Shown here piece after piece: positions 53,288 through 62,325 of a DNA stretch of 64,000 nucleotides (position 1 is its first letter; each line of letters begins with the position of its first letter). Under the pieces are notes generated by a model, which made no database searches, was not told the origin of the DNA, and was given only the letters and a program-made list of their open reading frames with translations. The stretch covers positions 744,001 through 808,000 of the forward strand of contig NZ_FWXV01000001.1 of NCBI RefSeq assembly GCF_900176515.1. Direction: 5' to 3'. The position numbers and the translations under genes were made by a program. The DNA is from Kibdelosporangium aridum (GTDB lineage: Bacteria; Actinomycetota; Actinomycetes; Mycobacteriales; Pseudonocardiaceae).

Positions 53288-54468
53288 TGGCCCAACTCCT
53301 TCGGCGCTTGCAGGTCCAGTTCGGTGAGGATGGCGGTGAAACGGCTCTTGGCCCGGTCTAGGCCGTCCTCGAACCGCGGCGGCAACGCGTCCGGCTGCGA
53401 CCACAGCGGCTGCAACGTGCGCACGGCCTTGATGCAGCGAGGCACCCACGTGGACAGCCACTGCTGCATGATCTTCTTGTTCTCCGCGCCGAACTGCTTG
53501 TCGTCGACGAGCAGCCGGAACATCGGCTTGGTGTAGCGCAGGTCCCGTTCGGCGTAGTCGTACTCCTCCGCGCCGATCAGCGTCGGCGTGATGAAGTCCC
53601 CATTGGACGGTGCGGCCTGCTGGACGAGGTTGCTGCGGAACATCTCGCCGACCAACGGCTCGAACACGATGTTCGCCGCGAAGATCGCCTCACACCAGTC
53701 CCAGATCCCGGTGAGCTCTTCGGCGGTCTCCCGTACGCCCTGCCAGACCTGGTCGTTGTTCCACGTCTCCAGGTGTGCGCTGCCGTCGAAGTCCGCCAGT
53801 TCCTCGCTGAGTGTCAGGTTGTACAGCGCGAGGTCCTGTGCCGCCCGGATCCGGTGCATGCTGTTCACCGAGATCGCGTTGTTGTGCATGTTCGTCGGCG
53901 CCCTGCGGTTGGCGTTGGCGAACAGGTACAGCCCGAGGCCGTGGTCCACGTGCATCCACGCACCCACGTGCTGTGCCACGAACTGCACCCAGTTGCGGTT
54001 CCACTGGTCGAACGCCTTGGCCTGGCGGGCCGCCTCGATGTTCTGGTTGAGCTGACGGACCACATTGGAGTTGTACCGGTAGAGCGTCAGTTCCCATTCC
54101 TCGTTGGGGTCACGGAATTCGTGCCAGCCGTGTGCGGGCCAGTCGTAGCCCTTGCCGCCCGATCCTGGACCTCGTTCGGGTTCTGGCTTGTCCGTTCCCC
54201 AGGCTTTGAGGACTGTCCATTCGAGAGGGTAACCGCCCTTGCCGTCGGCGAAGCCGTACAGCCAGCCTTGGGACAAGTAGTGCCGTGGGTCCGGCTGCAC
54301 TTCGACGGTGACGTCCTCGTAGTGGCTCTGCTTGCGTTTGGCCGGGGTGAAGTAGTTGAACTGGCGTGCGCTGGAGTCGGGGAACACCTTCGCGCCCGCC
54401 TCGGCGTCGGTGAAGACGGGCTTCGGGACGCTGCGCTGATGAACCGCATGCTCCTGGGTTGATGTCAT
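53284..54468 (-). CDS. prmC: Soluble di-iron monooxygenase hydroxylase small (beta) subunit
   Basis: A 394-residue subunit. SARQFNYFTPAKRKQSHYED and DPRHYLSQGWLYGFADGKGG begin the protein, and ANANRRAPTNMHNNAISVNS with AAQDLALYNLTLSEELADFD is the helical core of SDIMO beta subunits. It lacks the metal-binding ExxH motifs, as expected. With PrmA it forms the (alpha-beta)2 hydroxylase. It overlaps the reductase gene by four bases upstream and the coupling-protein gene by four bases downstream, so stoichiometric translation is likely. Confidence 0.95.
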   Translation of the reverse strand: MTSTQEHAVHQRSVPKPVFTDAEAGAKVFPDSSARQFNYFTPAKRKQSHYEDVTVEVQPDPRHYLSQGWLYGFADGKGGYPLEWTVLKAWGTDKPEPERGPGSGGKGYDWPAHGWHEFRDPNEEWELTLYRYNSNVVRQLNQNIEAARQAKAFDQWNRNWVQFVAQHVGAWMHVDHGLGLYLFANANRRAPTNMHNNAISVNSMHRIRAAQDLALYNLTLSEELADFDGSAHLETWNNDQVWQGVRETAEELTGIWDWCEAIFAANIVFEPLVGEMFRSNLVQQAAPSNGDFITPTLIGAEEYDYAERDLRYTKPMFRLLVDDKQFGAENKKIMQQWLSTWVPRCIKAVRTLQPLWSQPDALPPRFEDGLDRAKSRFTAILTELDLQAPKELGQ

Positions 54469-55514
54469 CGGTCCTCCGCTTCACCGGTCGTGGTGAACTT
54501 GTCGTAGAAGATTCGCTTCTCGGCCACGCCGAGCACGGGCAGTAGTTCGAGCGCGGCCTCGACCATCGGCGGCGGCCCGCAGACGTATGCGTCGGCGCTG
54601 GTGAGATTGCGTTCCAGCCGCCGCACGACGTCCGTGATCAAGCCGACCTCGCCGGCCCAGTCCTCGCCGTCCTCCGGTTCGGACAGGGCGGGTACGTACC
54701 GGAATCCGGGCAACTTCGCGGCCAGCTCGGCCAGTTCGTCGGTGAAGCACAGGTCCTTGCGCCGCCTGGCGCCGTAGTAGAACGTCGCCTTGCGGTCGAT
54801 ACCGCGCTCCGCCATCGATCGCAGCAGCGCAAGGATCGGTGCCATACCCGCGCCGCCACCGACGAAGACGATGTCCGCGCCAGGGGCGTCGCGCAACGTG
54901 AACACCCCGAACGGCCCGGTGATCTCGAGCTGGTCACCGACCGCGACTTCGGTGTCCAGGAACTGCGAGAACAGGCCGCCGGGGTAGATCCTGACCACGA
55001 ACTCGAGCAGCCCGTCCGGCCCGCTCGACGTGTTCGCCATGGAGAAGGACCGGGTCTCGTCCTTGCCGGGGATCGCGAAGTCCACGTACTGCCCTGGGAA
55101 GAACTTCAGCGTCCGCGGCTCGATCAACCGCACGACCAGGTGCCGCATGTCGTGGGTGACCCGGTCCTTCGACACGACCTCCACCCGGGCCTGCTGGATG
55201 GGCAGGCCCGAATGGATCATTTCCTCGTCGTAGTTGAGCAACTCGATCGTCAGGTCCTCGTACGCGTGCGCCCGGCACAGCAGCGTGAAGCCTTCTTCCT
55301 TTTCGTAGTCGGGCAACGCGAACGTGGAGTACCGGTCGTGCTCGACGTCATCGCCGTCGAGGATGAACGACTTGCAGGCGGCACACTGGCCCTCCTTGCA
55401 GCCGTGCATCAGCATGACGCCCTGCTCGGCCGCGGCGCGCAGGATCGTCTGGTCCTCGTCGACCTCGATCTCCACGCCGACCGGCTCGAAGCGAACCTTG
55501 TGCTTCTCGCCCAT
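54465..55514 (-). CDS. prmB: Monooxygenase NADH reductase component
   Basis: A 349-residue iron-sulphur flavoprotein. The N-terminal 2Fe-2S ferredoxin domain has Cys39, Cys44, Cys47 (GCKEGQCAACKSFILDGDD) and Cys80. The FAD domain has ETRSFSMANTSS (RxFSMAN) and GGLFSQFLDTEVAVGDQLEI. The NAD domain has IVFVGGGAGMAPILALLRSM and DAYVCGPPPMVEAALELLPV. It passes electrons from NADH to the PrmA di-iron centre. It starts 2 bp after the prmA stop. Confidence 0.96.
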   Translation of the reverse strand: MGEKHKVRFEPVGVEIEVDEDQTILRAAAEQGVMLMHGCKEGQCAACKSFILDGDDVEHDRYSTFALPDYEKEEGFTLLCRAHAYEDLTIELLNYDEEMIHSGLPIQQARVEVVSKDRVTHDMRHLVVRLIEPRTLKFFPGQYVDFAIPGKDETRSFSMANTSSGPDGLLEFVVRIYPGGLFSQFLDTEVAVGDQLEITGPFGVFTLRDAPGADIVFVGGGAGMAPILALLRSMAERGIDRKATFYYGARRRKDLCFTDELAELAAKLPGFRYVPALSEPEDGEDWAGEVGLITDVVRRLERNLTSADAYVCGPPPMVEAALELLPVLGVAEKRIFYDKFTTTGEAEDR

Positions 55515-55516
55515 GA

Positions 55517-57166
55517 CTAGTCAGCAGGGGCGGGACGGCCGGCCGGACCCTGCCGGTTGTAGTCGGCGACGAACGCGGCGCGTTGTTCGTCGGACATCTG
55601 GTTGAGCAGGACGTTCGGGCTCTGTACCTCGGGCATCCGGCGCAGGTGGTCCAACGTCCACATCTTCTTCGGATCGAGGTCCAGGTGCGGCTGGGCGACC
55701 ATGGTCTTGCCGTCGTCACGCACGAAGCCCATGTCGGAAACGACATCCGCCCAGTTCCACCCGTGGTACAGCGTCTCCCATTCACGTGAGCCGATGAGCT
55801 GGCCCATGTTCGGGGTGCTGCGGCCCTGGAAGGTCGGCCGGAACGCCTCGGCGTCGGTCCAGCGGCAGGCCTCGTGGCAGTACGTCCGCCACTGGCCGTC
55901 CACTTTGTCCACCACCATGTCCTCGCGGACCAGGCATGGCACCATGCACGTCCAGCAGCGGTGCGGGTACACGTAGTCGACGTTCTCGGCGACGATCGGG
56001 TGATGTCCATTCGGGACAGACAAGCGGTTGTAGTTCTCCCACCACTTGCCGTACCGGTCGTACCAGCCCGGGTACTTGTACTCGAACCACTCGAAGTCCT
56101 TGTCCGTCATCGGGTCGATGCGCCAGTAGTTGGCCAGCCACCCGGTGGCGAAGAACTGGGCCACCTCGTGCACGTAGCCCTTGTTCCAGATCTGGTTCCA
56201 GGCTTCCTCGATCAGGTCGTGCGGGATCACCAGCCCGTACTTCTCCAGCGGCACGAGGTAGCTGCGGTAGTAGTCGTCGTAGATCCACCGGCGCCACATC
56301 TCCGCGTAGCTTTCCCTGTCCTTGCGACGGTCCTTTGTGCCGTACTCGATGAACGTGCCGATCGCCGCGTCGACCACGCGGTGGTTGTTCCACCACGCGT
56401 AACGCAGGTCCCGCTCGAGCAGTTGGTGGTTGGACTCGTCCGACAACGCCATCAGCAGGGTGGCGTAGCCATTGCTGATGTGCCGTGACTCGTCGGACTG
56501 CACCGAGTGGAACACCGTCGGCAGCAGGTAGTCGCCGTTGGCCGCGGCCTCGGCTGGCATGGCGACGAAAAGTGTGTTGGTGAAGGCGGTTTCGGCCACG
56601 ATCGTGAGGTAGATGCTCGCCGCGGTGATGGCGTCACCGGTGATGAAGCCCTCGGCGAACTGGCGGCCGATCGTGCCGCAGTAGTCGTTCTGGAAGTTGC
56701 GCAGGCTGGAGTTGAAGCCGGCCGGGTCGATGTAGTTGTTCATGTACAGGCGCTTGAGGTTCTGCTGGATCGTCGAGTGCCGTACCTCGTCGATCATCTG
56801 GATCGCCTGTCCGTTGTGCAGCTCGGGGTTGGGCACCGTGCGGAACAGCAACGGCATCGCACGAGCCGCGGAGATCTCCGGCAGCGGGATGATGCTCAGG
56901 AACAGTTTCTGCCATTCCAGCCAGCGTTCCTGGACCTGCCGGAACATGTTGCCCCGGATCGCGCCGTCCTCGGCGCCGTACACCCGGTGGTCCTTTTCTT
57001 CCTGCATGGGGAAGTAGGACCGCAGGACCTGCTTGAGCGGGTCCTTCTTCTTGGCTTTGCGGAAGGTGTAGTCGGTCCCGTAATGCGACACCGGCGTGTG
57101 GTACGCCGGTTCCCAGGACAGTTCCTGGATCTTCTGGTGGGCTCTGGCCACACTTTGGCGGCTCAT
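55517..57166 (-). CDS. prmA: Soluble di-iron monooxygenase hydroxylase large (alpha) subunit
   Basis: A 549-residue subunit. All six iron ligands are visible: Glu97 (PLPEISAAR), Glu127 and His130 ([10 protein letters not shown]), Glu192 (VAETAF), Glu226 and His229 ([10 protein letters not shown]). [18 protein letters not shown] and [15 protein letters not shown] form the C-terminal Cys-rich part. The gene order large subunit, reductase, small subunit, coupling protein is that of group 5/6 enzymes (propane, tetrahydrofuran and phenol/acetone monooxygenases). It inserts O from O2 into a small alkane, ether or phenol. ATG 57166 has GGAAGG eight bases upstream; a GTG two codons before is too close to it. 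Confidence 0.96.
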   Translation of the reverse strand: MSRQSVARAHQKIQELSWEPAYHTPVSHYGTDYTFRKAKKKDPLKQVLRSYFPMQEEKDHRVYGAEDGAIRGNMFRQVQERWLEWQKLFLSIIPLPEISAARAMPLLFRTVPNPELHNGQAIQMIDEVRHSTIQQNLKRLYMNNYIDPAGFNSSLRNFQNDYCGTIGRQFAEGFITGDAITAASIYLTIVAETAFTNTLFVAMPAEAAANGDYLLPTVFHSVQSDESRHISNGYATLLMALSDESNHQLLERDLRYAWWNNHRVVDAAIGTFIEYGTKDRRKDRESYAEMWRRWIYDDYYRSYLVPLEKYGLVIPHDLIEEAWNQIWNKGYVHEVAQFFATGWLANYWRIDPMTDKDFEWFEYKYPGWYDRYGKWWENYNRLSVPNGHHPIVAENVDYVYPHRCWTCMVPCLVREDMVVDKVDGQWRTYCHEACRWTDAEAFRPTFQGRSTPNMGQLIGSREWETLYHGWNWADVVSDMGFVRDDGKTMVAQPHLDLDPKKMWTLDHLRRMPEVQSPNVLLNQMSDEQRAAFVADYNRQGPAGRPAPAD

Positions 57167-57217
57167 GATCACGTCCTTCCCGCCGGTTGCTCAGCGATTA
57201 CAACCCTGGGCAAGTGG

Positions 57218-57242
57218 TGTCACGCGTCTCAATTTGAGACGC
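57218..57242 (-). promoter_or_regulatory. prmA promoter with upstream 19-bp activator palindrome
   Basis: GCGTCTCAATTTGAGACGC at 57224-57242 is a perfect 19-bp palindrome, centred 67 bp before the prmA ATG. On the minus strand GTGACA (57223-57218) abuts it and, 17 bp later, comes TAATCG, a plausible weak -35/-10 pair. A site directly upstream of a weak -35 fits an activator. Confidence 0.65.
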
Positions 57243-57243
57243 C

Positions 57244-57474
57244 TCACGGCCGCTCGAACATCGAGGCACGCAGCTGTGCCAGGTGTTCTTGAACGTTCTG
57301 AGCGGCGCGGAGATCGCCTTCGGCCCTCGGTTGGATGCCGAAGGCACGCAACAAGGCCGCGGCAGGTTCACCCGGATGGCCGGACTCGCCGAGCGTGGGG
57401 TGCAGACCCTGCTCGACGAGGTGGTGGAAGACGACGTTGACCACGGTCCACGGGTTGTAGGTCTCCTCGGCCAT
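57244..57474 (-). CDS. Small conserved hypothetical protein upstream of prmA
   Basis: A 76-residue protein from ATG 57474 (MAEETYNPWTVVNVVFHHLV, EQGLHPTLGESGHPGEPAAA). It is mainly helical, soluble and acidic, with no metal motif. I cannot assign a function. It lies between the two 19-bp palindromes on the same strand as the monooxygenase operon, so it may be made under the same control. A GTG at 57525 would extend it, but that stretch is the operator itself, so the shorter form is chosen. Confidence 0.65.
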   Translation of the reverse strand: MAEETYNPWTVVNVVFHHLVEQGLHPTLGESGHPGEPAAALLRAFGIQPRAEGDLRAAQNVQEHLAQLRASMFERP

Positions 57475-57506
57475 CTGCCCATCACACGCCCGCGCGCGTG
57501 AGGCGG

Positions 57507-57525
57507 GTGTCTCAATTTGAGACAC
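57507..57525. promoter_or_regulatory. Second 19-bp palindrome before the activator gene
   Basis: GTGTCTCAATTTGAGACAC is perfectly self-complementary about one central base and shares TCTCAATTTGAGA with the site before prmA. It lies 33 bp before the small gene and 73 bp before the activator start, so it can serve autoregulation and divergent control. Confidence 0.7.
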
Positions 57526-57597
57526 TTCGCCGGGCGGGTTGGGATTACTCTGTGTCGAGGACGCAGCGTGCTCGCGGCGGCGGGCAGGAGGACTCGC

Positions 57598-59355
57598 GTG
57601 GAGAAAGCACGGCCAGTGCCGGCCGACGAGAATGGGCTCGCCCGTACCCGGGTTCAGTTCTTGACCTCCGAGTCAATCGAGCGGGACCGGGTGCGGGATC
57701 CGATACTGGCTTCATGGCTGCGATCCAGGCACAGTCACGTGCCAGCGGACCGGATCGATCTGCCGTACGTCCCCGATCAGAACCTCGACACGCCGTTGAT
57801 CCGGGCCGCCGAACCGGTGCTGGAACGGCTCGGCGAGCAGCTCGACGGCCAGCCGGTGAGCCTGATTCTGACCGATCCCCGCGGTGTGGTGCTCACGCAA
57901 CGTACTGGGGATCCTGATCTGCACCGCCATCTGCAGAGCGTCGAACTGGCGCCGGGTTTCAGCTACGGCGAGCAATTCGTGGGCACGAACGGAATCGGTA
58001 CAGCGTTGGAGGACGGCCGTCCCACACACGTGTTCGGACATGAGCACTACGCGGAGAACCTGGAAAACCTGGCGTGCGCGGGTGTACCGATCCAGGATCC
58101 GATCTCCGGCAAGACAATCGGCGCGGTCGACCTGACGTGCTGGCGCAAGGACGCCGGGCAGTTGCTGATCGCGCTGGCGCGGACCACCGCCGAGCAGATC
58201 CGGCAGGCCTTGCTGGGCAACAGCGACATCAGGGAACTGGCGTTGTTCCAGGCGTATCTGCGTGCCTGCCGCCGGACGACCGGTATCTTGCTGGCGTTCA
58301 ACGAAGAAGTCGTGATGATGAACGACCGGGCCCGCAGGCTGCTGGATCCGGCTGACCAAGCGGTGTTGCTGGGTCACGCCAGCCAGGCGTTGGCAGACGG
58401 CCGGAGTCGCGCGACTGTCGTGCTGCCAACGGGATCGAAGGTCCGGATGGAGTGCCGCGCGGTTCCTGGACCACGTGGCGGAGACGCGGGCAATGTCGTG
58501 CGGGTCCGGCTTCTTGAGACGGAGGATGAGGGGATCTCCGCAGTGCCGTTGCCGATGTTCCTGCCCGGCGTGGTCGGCTCGGCGACGCTGTGGTTGCGGG
58601 CCTGCCACGAGGTCGACGCGGCCTACGCCCGTGGGGAATGGCTTGCGTTGGAAGGCGAGCGGGGCGTCGGCAAGTCCACTTTGGCCCGGTGTGTGCACCA
58701 GCGCCGCAATCCCACCGGCAGGCTGCACGTGGTCGACGGCGTGTCCCAGATCCGGCACGATCTGCTGGACGACCCCGTCGATTCGTTGATCATCCGGCAC
58801 GTGGACCACTTGGAACCGCAGGCGCTGCGTGATCTGGCCGCGGTTCTGGCGCAAGTGCGTGCCTCGGGCAGCCGGATGTGGGTCGCGGTCACTGTGGACG
58901 ACGACTCGGTGGATCTCGGCGACGTGCTCGGCTTCTTCCCCCGGACCGTCCAGATCCCACCGCTGCGCAGGCACATCGACGACCTGCGCGAGCTCGTGCC
59001 GCTGTTGCTGAGCAGGCTCAGCCGAGGCGGGCAGCTGACCTGCTCACCGGCCGCGATGCACCTGCTGATGCGTTCTTCGTGGCAGGGCAACGTTCCCCAG
59101 CTCTACCAGGTACTGAAGTACGTGGCCAGGCGCAAGCGCTCAGGGGTCATCCAACCTTCGGACCTTCCAGCGGAATACCGTGCCGTGGCCAGACGGCCGC
59201 TGAACCGGCTGGAGTCGATCGAGCGGGACGCGATCGTGCACAGCCTCGAGGACGCGGACGGCAACAAGAACAGGGCGGCCCGGCTGCTCGGCATGTCACG
59301 GGCCACCCTGTACCGCAAGATCCACGAGTACGGGATCGTGGCGCCGGTCAAGTGA
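57598..59355 (+). CDS. GAF-AAA-Fis transcriptional activator (AcoR/MimR-like) lacking GAFTGA
   Basis: A 585-residue regulator from GTG 57598, six bases after GGAGG. Residues ~60-200 form a GAF sensor (ILTDPRGVVLTQRTGDPDLH, GFSYGEQFVGTNGIGTALED). The middle is a reduced AAA domain with Walker A EGERGVGKST and a short stretch to DSLIIRHVDHLE. The sigma-54 contact loop GAFTGA is absent. The C-terminus is a Fis helix-turn-helix (IVHSLEDADGNKNRAARLLG then MSRATLYRKIHEYGI). MimR-type relatives activate propane/phenol monooxygenase operons in actinobacteria without sigma-54. Its likely sites are the two TCTCAATTTGAGA palindromes. It is divergent from the operon. Confidence 0.9.
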   Translation: MEKARPVPADENGLARTRVQFLTSESIERDRVRDPILASWLRSRHSHVPADRIDLPYVPDQNLDTPLIRAAEPVLERLGEQLDGQPVSLILTDPRGVVLTQRTGDPDLHRHLQSVELAPGFSYGEQFVGTNGIGTALEDGRPTHVFGHEHYAENLENLACAGVPIQDPISGKTIGAVDLTCWRKDAGQLLIALARTTAEQIRQALLGNSDIRELALFQAYLRACRRTTGILLAFNEEVVMMNDRARRLLDPADQAVLLGHASQALADGRSRATVVLPTGSKVRMECRAVPGPRGGDAGNVVRVRLLETEDEGISAVPLPMFLPGVVGSATLWLRACHEVDAAYARGEWLALEGERGVGKSTLARCVHQRRNPTGRLHVVDGVSQIRHDLLDDPVDSLIIRHVDHLEPQALRDLAAVLAQVRASGSRMWVAVTVDDDSVDLGDVLGFFPRTVQIPPLRRHIDDLRELVPLLLSRLSRGGQLTCSPAAMHLLMRSSWQGNVPQLYQVLKYVARRKRSGVIQPSDLPAEYRAVARRPLNRLESIERDAIVHSLEDADGNKNRAARLLGMSRATLYRKIHEYGIVAPVK

Positions 59356-59356
59356 G

Positions 59357-59401
59357 GCCCTCGTGAGTTGACGCCGGGGCCTGGCGGTCACTCACGAGGG
59401 C
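59357..59401. terminator. Bidirectional hairpin terminator
   Basis: GCCCTCGTGAGT (59357-59368) pairs perfectly with ACTCACGAGGGC (59390-59401); the inner TGACGCC/GGCGGTCA extends the stem imperfectly. It starts one base after the activator stop and contains the stop codon of the convergent PPOX gene, so it can serve both. Confidence 0.75.
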
Positions 59402-59796
59402 AGCCTCCGGCCGGAGACGATCTCGACGGATATGCGTAAGTAGCAGTCCTCAGCGTCCGGGGCCCACGCCCGTAACCCCAGCTGCCTGACCGCTTCGAGT
59501 TCCACGGGGTCGGTGACCTTCACCGCGTGTCCGATCGCGACAACGCTCCATCCACAACGGACACCGTTGTCCTTGAACTCGTCTGCCTCGAACGCGACGA
59601 CCTTCCCGGGCGTCGCGAGCGCGAGCCGGCTGTGTGCCGACGTGCGGATGATCACGGCCTGCTCGCGCAGTGCGAACGTGACCGGCTGCACGGCGGGCAG
59701 CGCGCGGTCGGTGTACACGACCCGTCCGACAGGGACTTTTGCCAACAAACGGAAGCACTCCTGCCCCGAGAGCAGTTCCAGTCCCGCGGAGTCCAC
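59392..59796 (-). CDS. Pyridoxamine 5'-phosphate oxidase family protein
   Basis: A 134-residue split-barrel protein. LLAKVPVGRVVYTDRALPAV, QPVTFALREQAVIIRTSAHS and GKVVAFEADEFKDNGVRCGWSVVAIGHAV are the family's strand pattern. It binds FMN or F420 as a dimer. Members of this kind in actinobacteria often belong to the DevR (dormancy) regulon, and a DevR-like pair lies 1 kb away. GTG 59796 has AGGAGGTG seven bases upstream. Confidence 0.85.
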   Translation of the reverse strand: MDSAGLELLSGQECFRLLAKVPVGRVVYTDRALPAVQPVTFALREQAVIIRTSAHSRLALATPGKVVAFEADEFKDNGVRCGWSVVAIGHAVKVTDPVELEAVRQLGLRAWAPDAEDCYLRISVEIVSGRRLPS

Positions 59797-59990
59797 GATG
59801 ACCCACCTCCTATTCCTTTCTCAAGGCCGACCAGGCCTGGCGTCCGCGCTGTCGCTCGCGGGCGCACGGCGCAGGTCAGCAGCCGGCTGCGCAAGATCTT
59901 GCCTGGTCGACGGCCGTGGCAACCGAGTCGAAAGTCCCTAATTGGTTAGAGGACATCGCCTCGGGCGCAGATGACACGCCTGCGCCCACG

Positions 59991-60500
59991 ATGAAGGCCA
60001 TGACAATCGTCGCCGTCGCCCTGCTGCTGGCATGGCCGCTGTACAACGTCGTCCTGGCGGTGTTCGCCTGGCGGCGGCCACGCCCAAGGCAGCCCGAACA
60101 CACCACGGGCCTGCATTTCTGGATCGTCATTCCGGCGTCGCACGAGCAGAAACCCGCACTGCTCGAATCGGTTCTCGCGCTGGACTCACCGGAGTATCCG
60201 GTAAGGGTCCTTGTTGCCCGCTATTTCGGCGGACGCAACGTGGGTGCGGTGCAATGCCGCGTCCGCACCCGCGGTGATAAGCGGTACTCTCGTCGCGGTC
60301 ACGCTGCTGACCGGAACGTATGTCTGGCTCGCCGCACTGCTGGTCCCGGATTGGTATGGGGCTTGGTGCACCGCGCCCGGTTCGGTGCGGAGTCTTGGCG
60401 ACGCACGCTTGTTGTCAGCGTGTTGTATCCGATTTATCTGGGACTTCGCCGCAGATCCCCCCACTCGTGTGACAAACGTAGTTCCGTTGACGCAGCCTCG
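59991..60500 (+). pseudogene. Decayed GT2-type glycosyltransferase
   Basis: MKAMTIVAVALLLAWPLYNV followed by FAWRRP and HFWIVIPASHEQKPALLESV is the beginning of a membrane-anchored GT2 glycosyltransferase. After about PEYPVRVLVA (near 60216) the similarity stops. A second piece, in another frame, reads ISGTLVAVTLLTGTYVWLAALL, like a C-terminal membrane segment of the same kind. The catalytic middle is missing. The open frame continues out of register to 60557. I read it as the remains of a gene reduced by deletion and frameshift. Confidence 0.5.
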
Positions 60501-60517
60501 GCTACTACCGTGGGCGG

Positions 60518-61159
60518 GTGGCAATCCGGGTTTTTCTGCTCGACGACCATGAAGTAGTCCGCAAGGGCGTGGCCGCCCTACTCGGCACCAATCCGGATAT
60601 CTCGGTGGTCGGCGAGGCGTCGACAGCGGCGGAAGCGCTGGCCAAGGTGCCGTTGCTGAAGCCGGATGTCGCGGTGCTCGACGTCCGGCTACCGGACGGT
60701 GACGGCGTCCAGGTGTGCCGTGACCTGCGCGCGGACATGCCCGACCTGAAGTGCCTGATGCTGACCTCGTACTCCGACGATGAGGCCTTGTTCGAGTCCG
60801 TGATGGCGGGCGCGGCGGGATACGTGCTCAAGGAGGTCCGCGGTGGCGACCTCGTGCGCGCCATCCGGACAGTGGCGCAAGGCGGCTCGCTGCTCGACCC
60901 CACTGCCACCACCCAGGTGCTGACCCGGCTGCGCAAAGGGCCGACCGACAAGCTGGCCGAGCTCACCGAGCAGGAACGCAGGGTGCTGGAGCTGATCGGT
61001 GAGGGAATGACGAACCGGCAGATCGCCGAGCGGCTGTTCCTCGCGGAGAAGACCGTGAAGAACTACGTGTCGAACCTGCTGGCCAAGCTCGGCATGCGAC
61101 GCCGTACCCAAGCCGCTGTACTGGCCACGGAGCTGCGCCAGAACCGTCGCCGACCCTGA
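60518..61159 (+). CDS. NarL/LuxR-family response regulator (DevR-like)
   Basis: A 213-residue regulator from GTG 60518. The receiver domain has Asp9/Asp10 ([17 protein letters not shown]), phospho-acceptor Asp55 ([20 protein letters not shown]) and [19 protein letters not shown] with the conserved Lys. The C-terminal LuxR helix-turn-helix is [20 protein letters not shown] then [20 protein letters not shown]. The sequence is close to DevR/DosR, the hypoxia-response regulator. It ends at the base next to the last base of the convergent kinase gene. Confidence 0.92.
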   Translation: MAIRVFLLDDHEVVRKGVAALLGTNPDISVVGEASTAAEALAKVPLLKPDVAVLDVRLPDGDGVQVCRDLRADMPDLKCLMLTSYSDDEALFESVMAGAAGYVLKEVRGGDLVRAIRTVAQGGSLLDPTATTQVLTRLRKGPTDKLAELTEQERRVLELIGEGMTNRQIAERLFLAEKTVKNYVSNLLAKLGMRRRTQAAVLATELRQNRRRP

Positions 61160-62320
61160 TTACCTGAGCGGCACGCACCAATGCAGTGCCGTACCCGGGT
61201 TGGTAGGCGTCACGGAGAAGGTGCCACCTAGGCGACGTGCGCGGAAAGCCATATTGCTCAGTCCGCTGCGACGGCCGCCCTTGGGAATCCCGACGCCGTT
61301 GTCTGTCACGCGCAGGGACAGCTCGTCACCAGCTGTGATCTCGATGGCCACCGTGGTCGCCCGGGCATGCCTGGCCACATTGGACAAAGCTTCCCGGAGG
61401 ACGGGCAGTATCTGCTCGACTGCGTCGCTGGGCACCGATGTGTCCACTGGGCCGCGGAAGCGCACCGACGCCTTGAACCCGAGTACGGGCACCGCGGCTT
61501 CGACAGCCTGGAGGACCAACGACCGCAGGCCCTCGGTGGGCGGGTGCTGCAGGGCGAAGACGGTCGTGCGGATCTCCTGGATCGTCATGTCCAGATCGTC
61601 GACCGCCAGCCGGATGCGGTCCGTCGCGTTCGCGGGATCAGCCGGGATCACCGCAGCCGCCGCCTCCAACGCCATCCCGGTCGCGAAGATCCGCTGGATC
61701 ACCAGGTCGTGCAGGTCCCTGGCGATCCGGTCACGATCCTCGAGCACGACGAGCCGCTGCTGGTCGGCGCGTGCGGCGGCGTACTGCAGCGCCAGTGCCG
61801 CGTGCGCGGCGAAGTTCTCCAGCAAGTCCAGGTCGGACTGACCGAACAGCGGTTCGTCCCGCAACCGGCACAACAACAGCACGCCGAGGACATCCTCACC
61901 GGCTTTGAGCGGGACGATCGCGGCCGAACCGAGCCCTTTGAGATCCGACGGCGCGACCGAACCGCTGTCGCCCTGGAAGGTCGCGGCAGCGTCACCGTAG
62001 TTGTCGATCAACAGCGCCTCGCCTGAGGCGAAGACCAGGCCGGATGCCGTGCCCTCGATGGTGATCGACGTCCCGGTCAGGTGCTCGGCGCCCTCGACCA
62101 CGTGGAAGACCAGAGTGCCGGGGTGCGCCTCGTCGGCGACCGCGATGGCGGCCAGCGGTGCCCCCGCGACCTTACGGGCGTGCGACGTGATCAGTTCGAG
62201 GTCAGATCCGTTGCCGGCCAGCAAGGCAGCAGTGATCTCATTGGACGCACGCAGCCACGCCTCCCGGCGCCGCGACTCATCCAAGAGCCGGGCGTACTCG
62301 TCCGGTGTCTTCTGGCCCAC
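61160..62320 (-). CDS. GAF-domain histidine kinase (DevS-like, single GAF)
   Basis: A 386-residue soluble kinase from GTG 62320. A coil (VGQKTPDEYARLLDESRRRE) leads to one GAF domain at residues ~40-185 (GAPLAAIAVADEAHPGTLVF, AIVPLKAGEDVLGVLLLCRL). The HisKA_3 helix has RIARDLHDLVIQRIFATGMA with phospho-acceptor His204, and the ATPase has LREALSNVARHARATTVAIE and RVTDNGVGIPKGGRRSGLSNM. DevS/DosT have two GAF domains, the first binding haem; here only one is present and no haem-binding site is evident. Its partner is probably the tail-to-tail DevR-like gene. The start lies 7 nt after a -10-like TACTCT, so the mRNA may be leaderless. Confidence 0.9.
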   Translation of the reverse strand: MGQKTPDEYARLLDESRRREAWLRASNEITAALLAGNGSDLELITSHARKVAGAPLAAIAVADEAHPGTLVFHVVEGAEHLTGTSITIEGTASGLVFASGEALLIDNYGDAAATFQGDSGSVAPSDLKGLGSAAIVPLKAGEDVLGVLLLCRLRDEPLFGQSDLDLLENFAAHAALALQYAAARADQQRLVVLEDRDRIARDLHDLVIQRIFATGMALEAAAAVIPADPANATDRIRLAVDDLDMTIQEIRTTVFALQHPPTEGLRSLVLQAVEAAVPVLGFKASVRFRGPVDTSVPSDAVEQILPVLREALSNVARHARATTVAIEITAGDELSLRVTDNGVGIPKGGRRSGLSNMAFRARRLGGTFSVTPTNPGTALHWCVPLR

Positions 62321-62325
62321 AACAC

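Noticed and set aside
57218..57242. Sigma-54 (-24/-12) promoter before prmA
   Set aside because: No GG-N10-GC element at the right spacing is visible, and the activator lacks GAFTGA; a sigma-70-type weak promoter fits better.
59725..59745. DevR-box-like GGGACTTTTGCC near the PPOX gene
   Set aside because: It lies inside the PPOX coding region, encodes the conserved KVPVGR stretch and lacks the second half-site.
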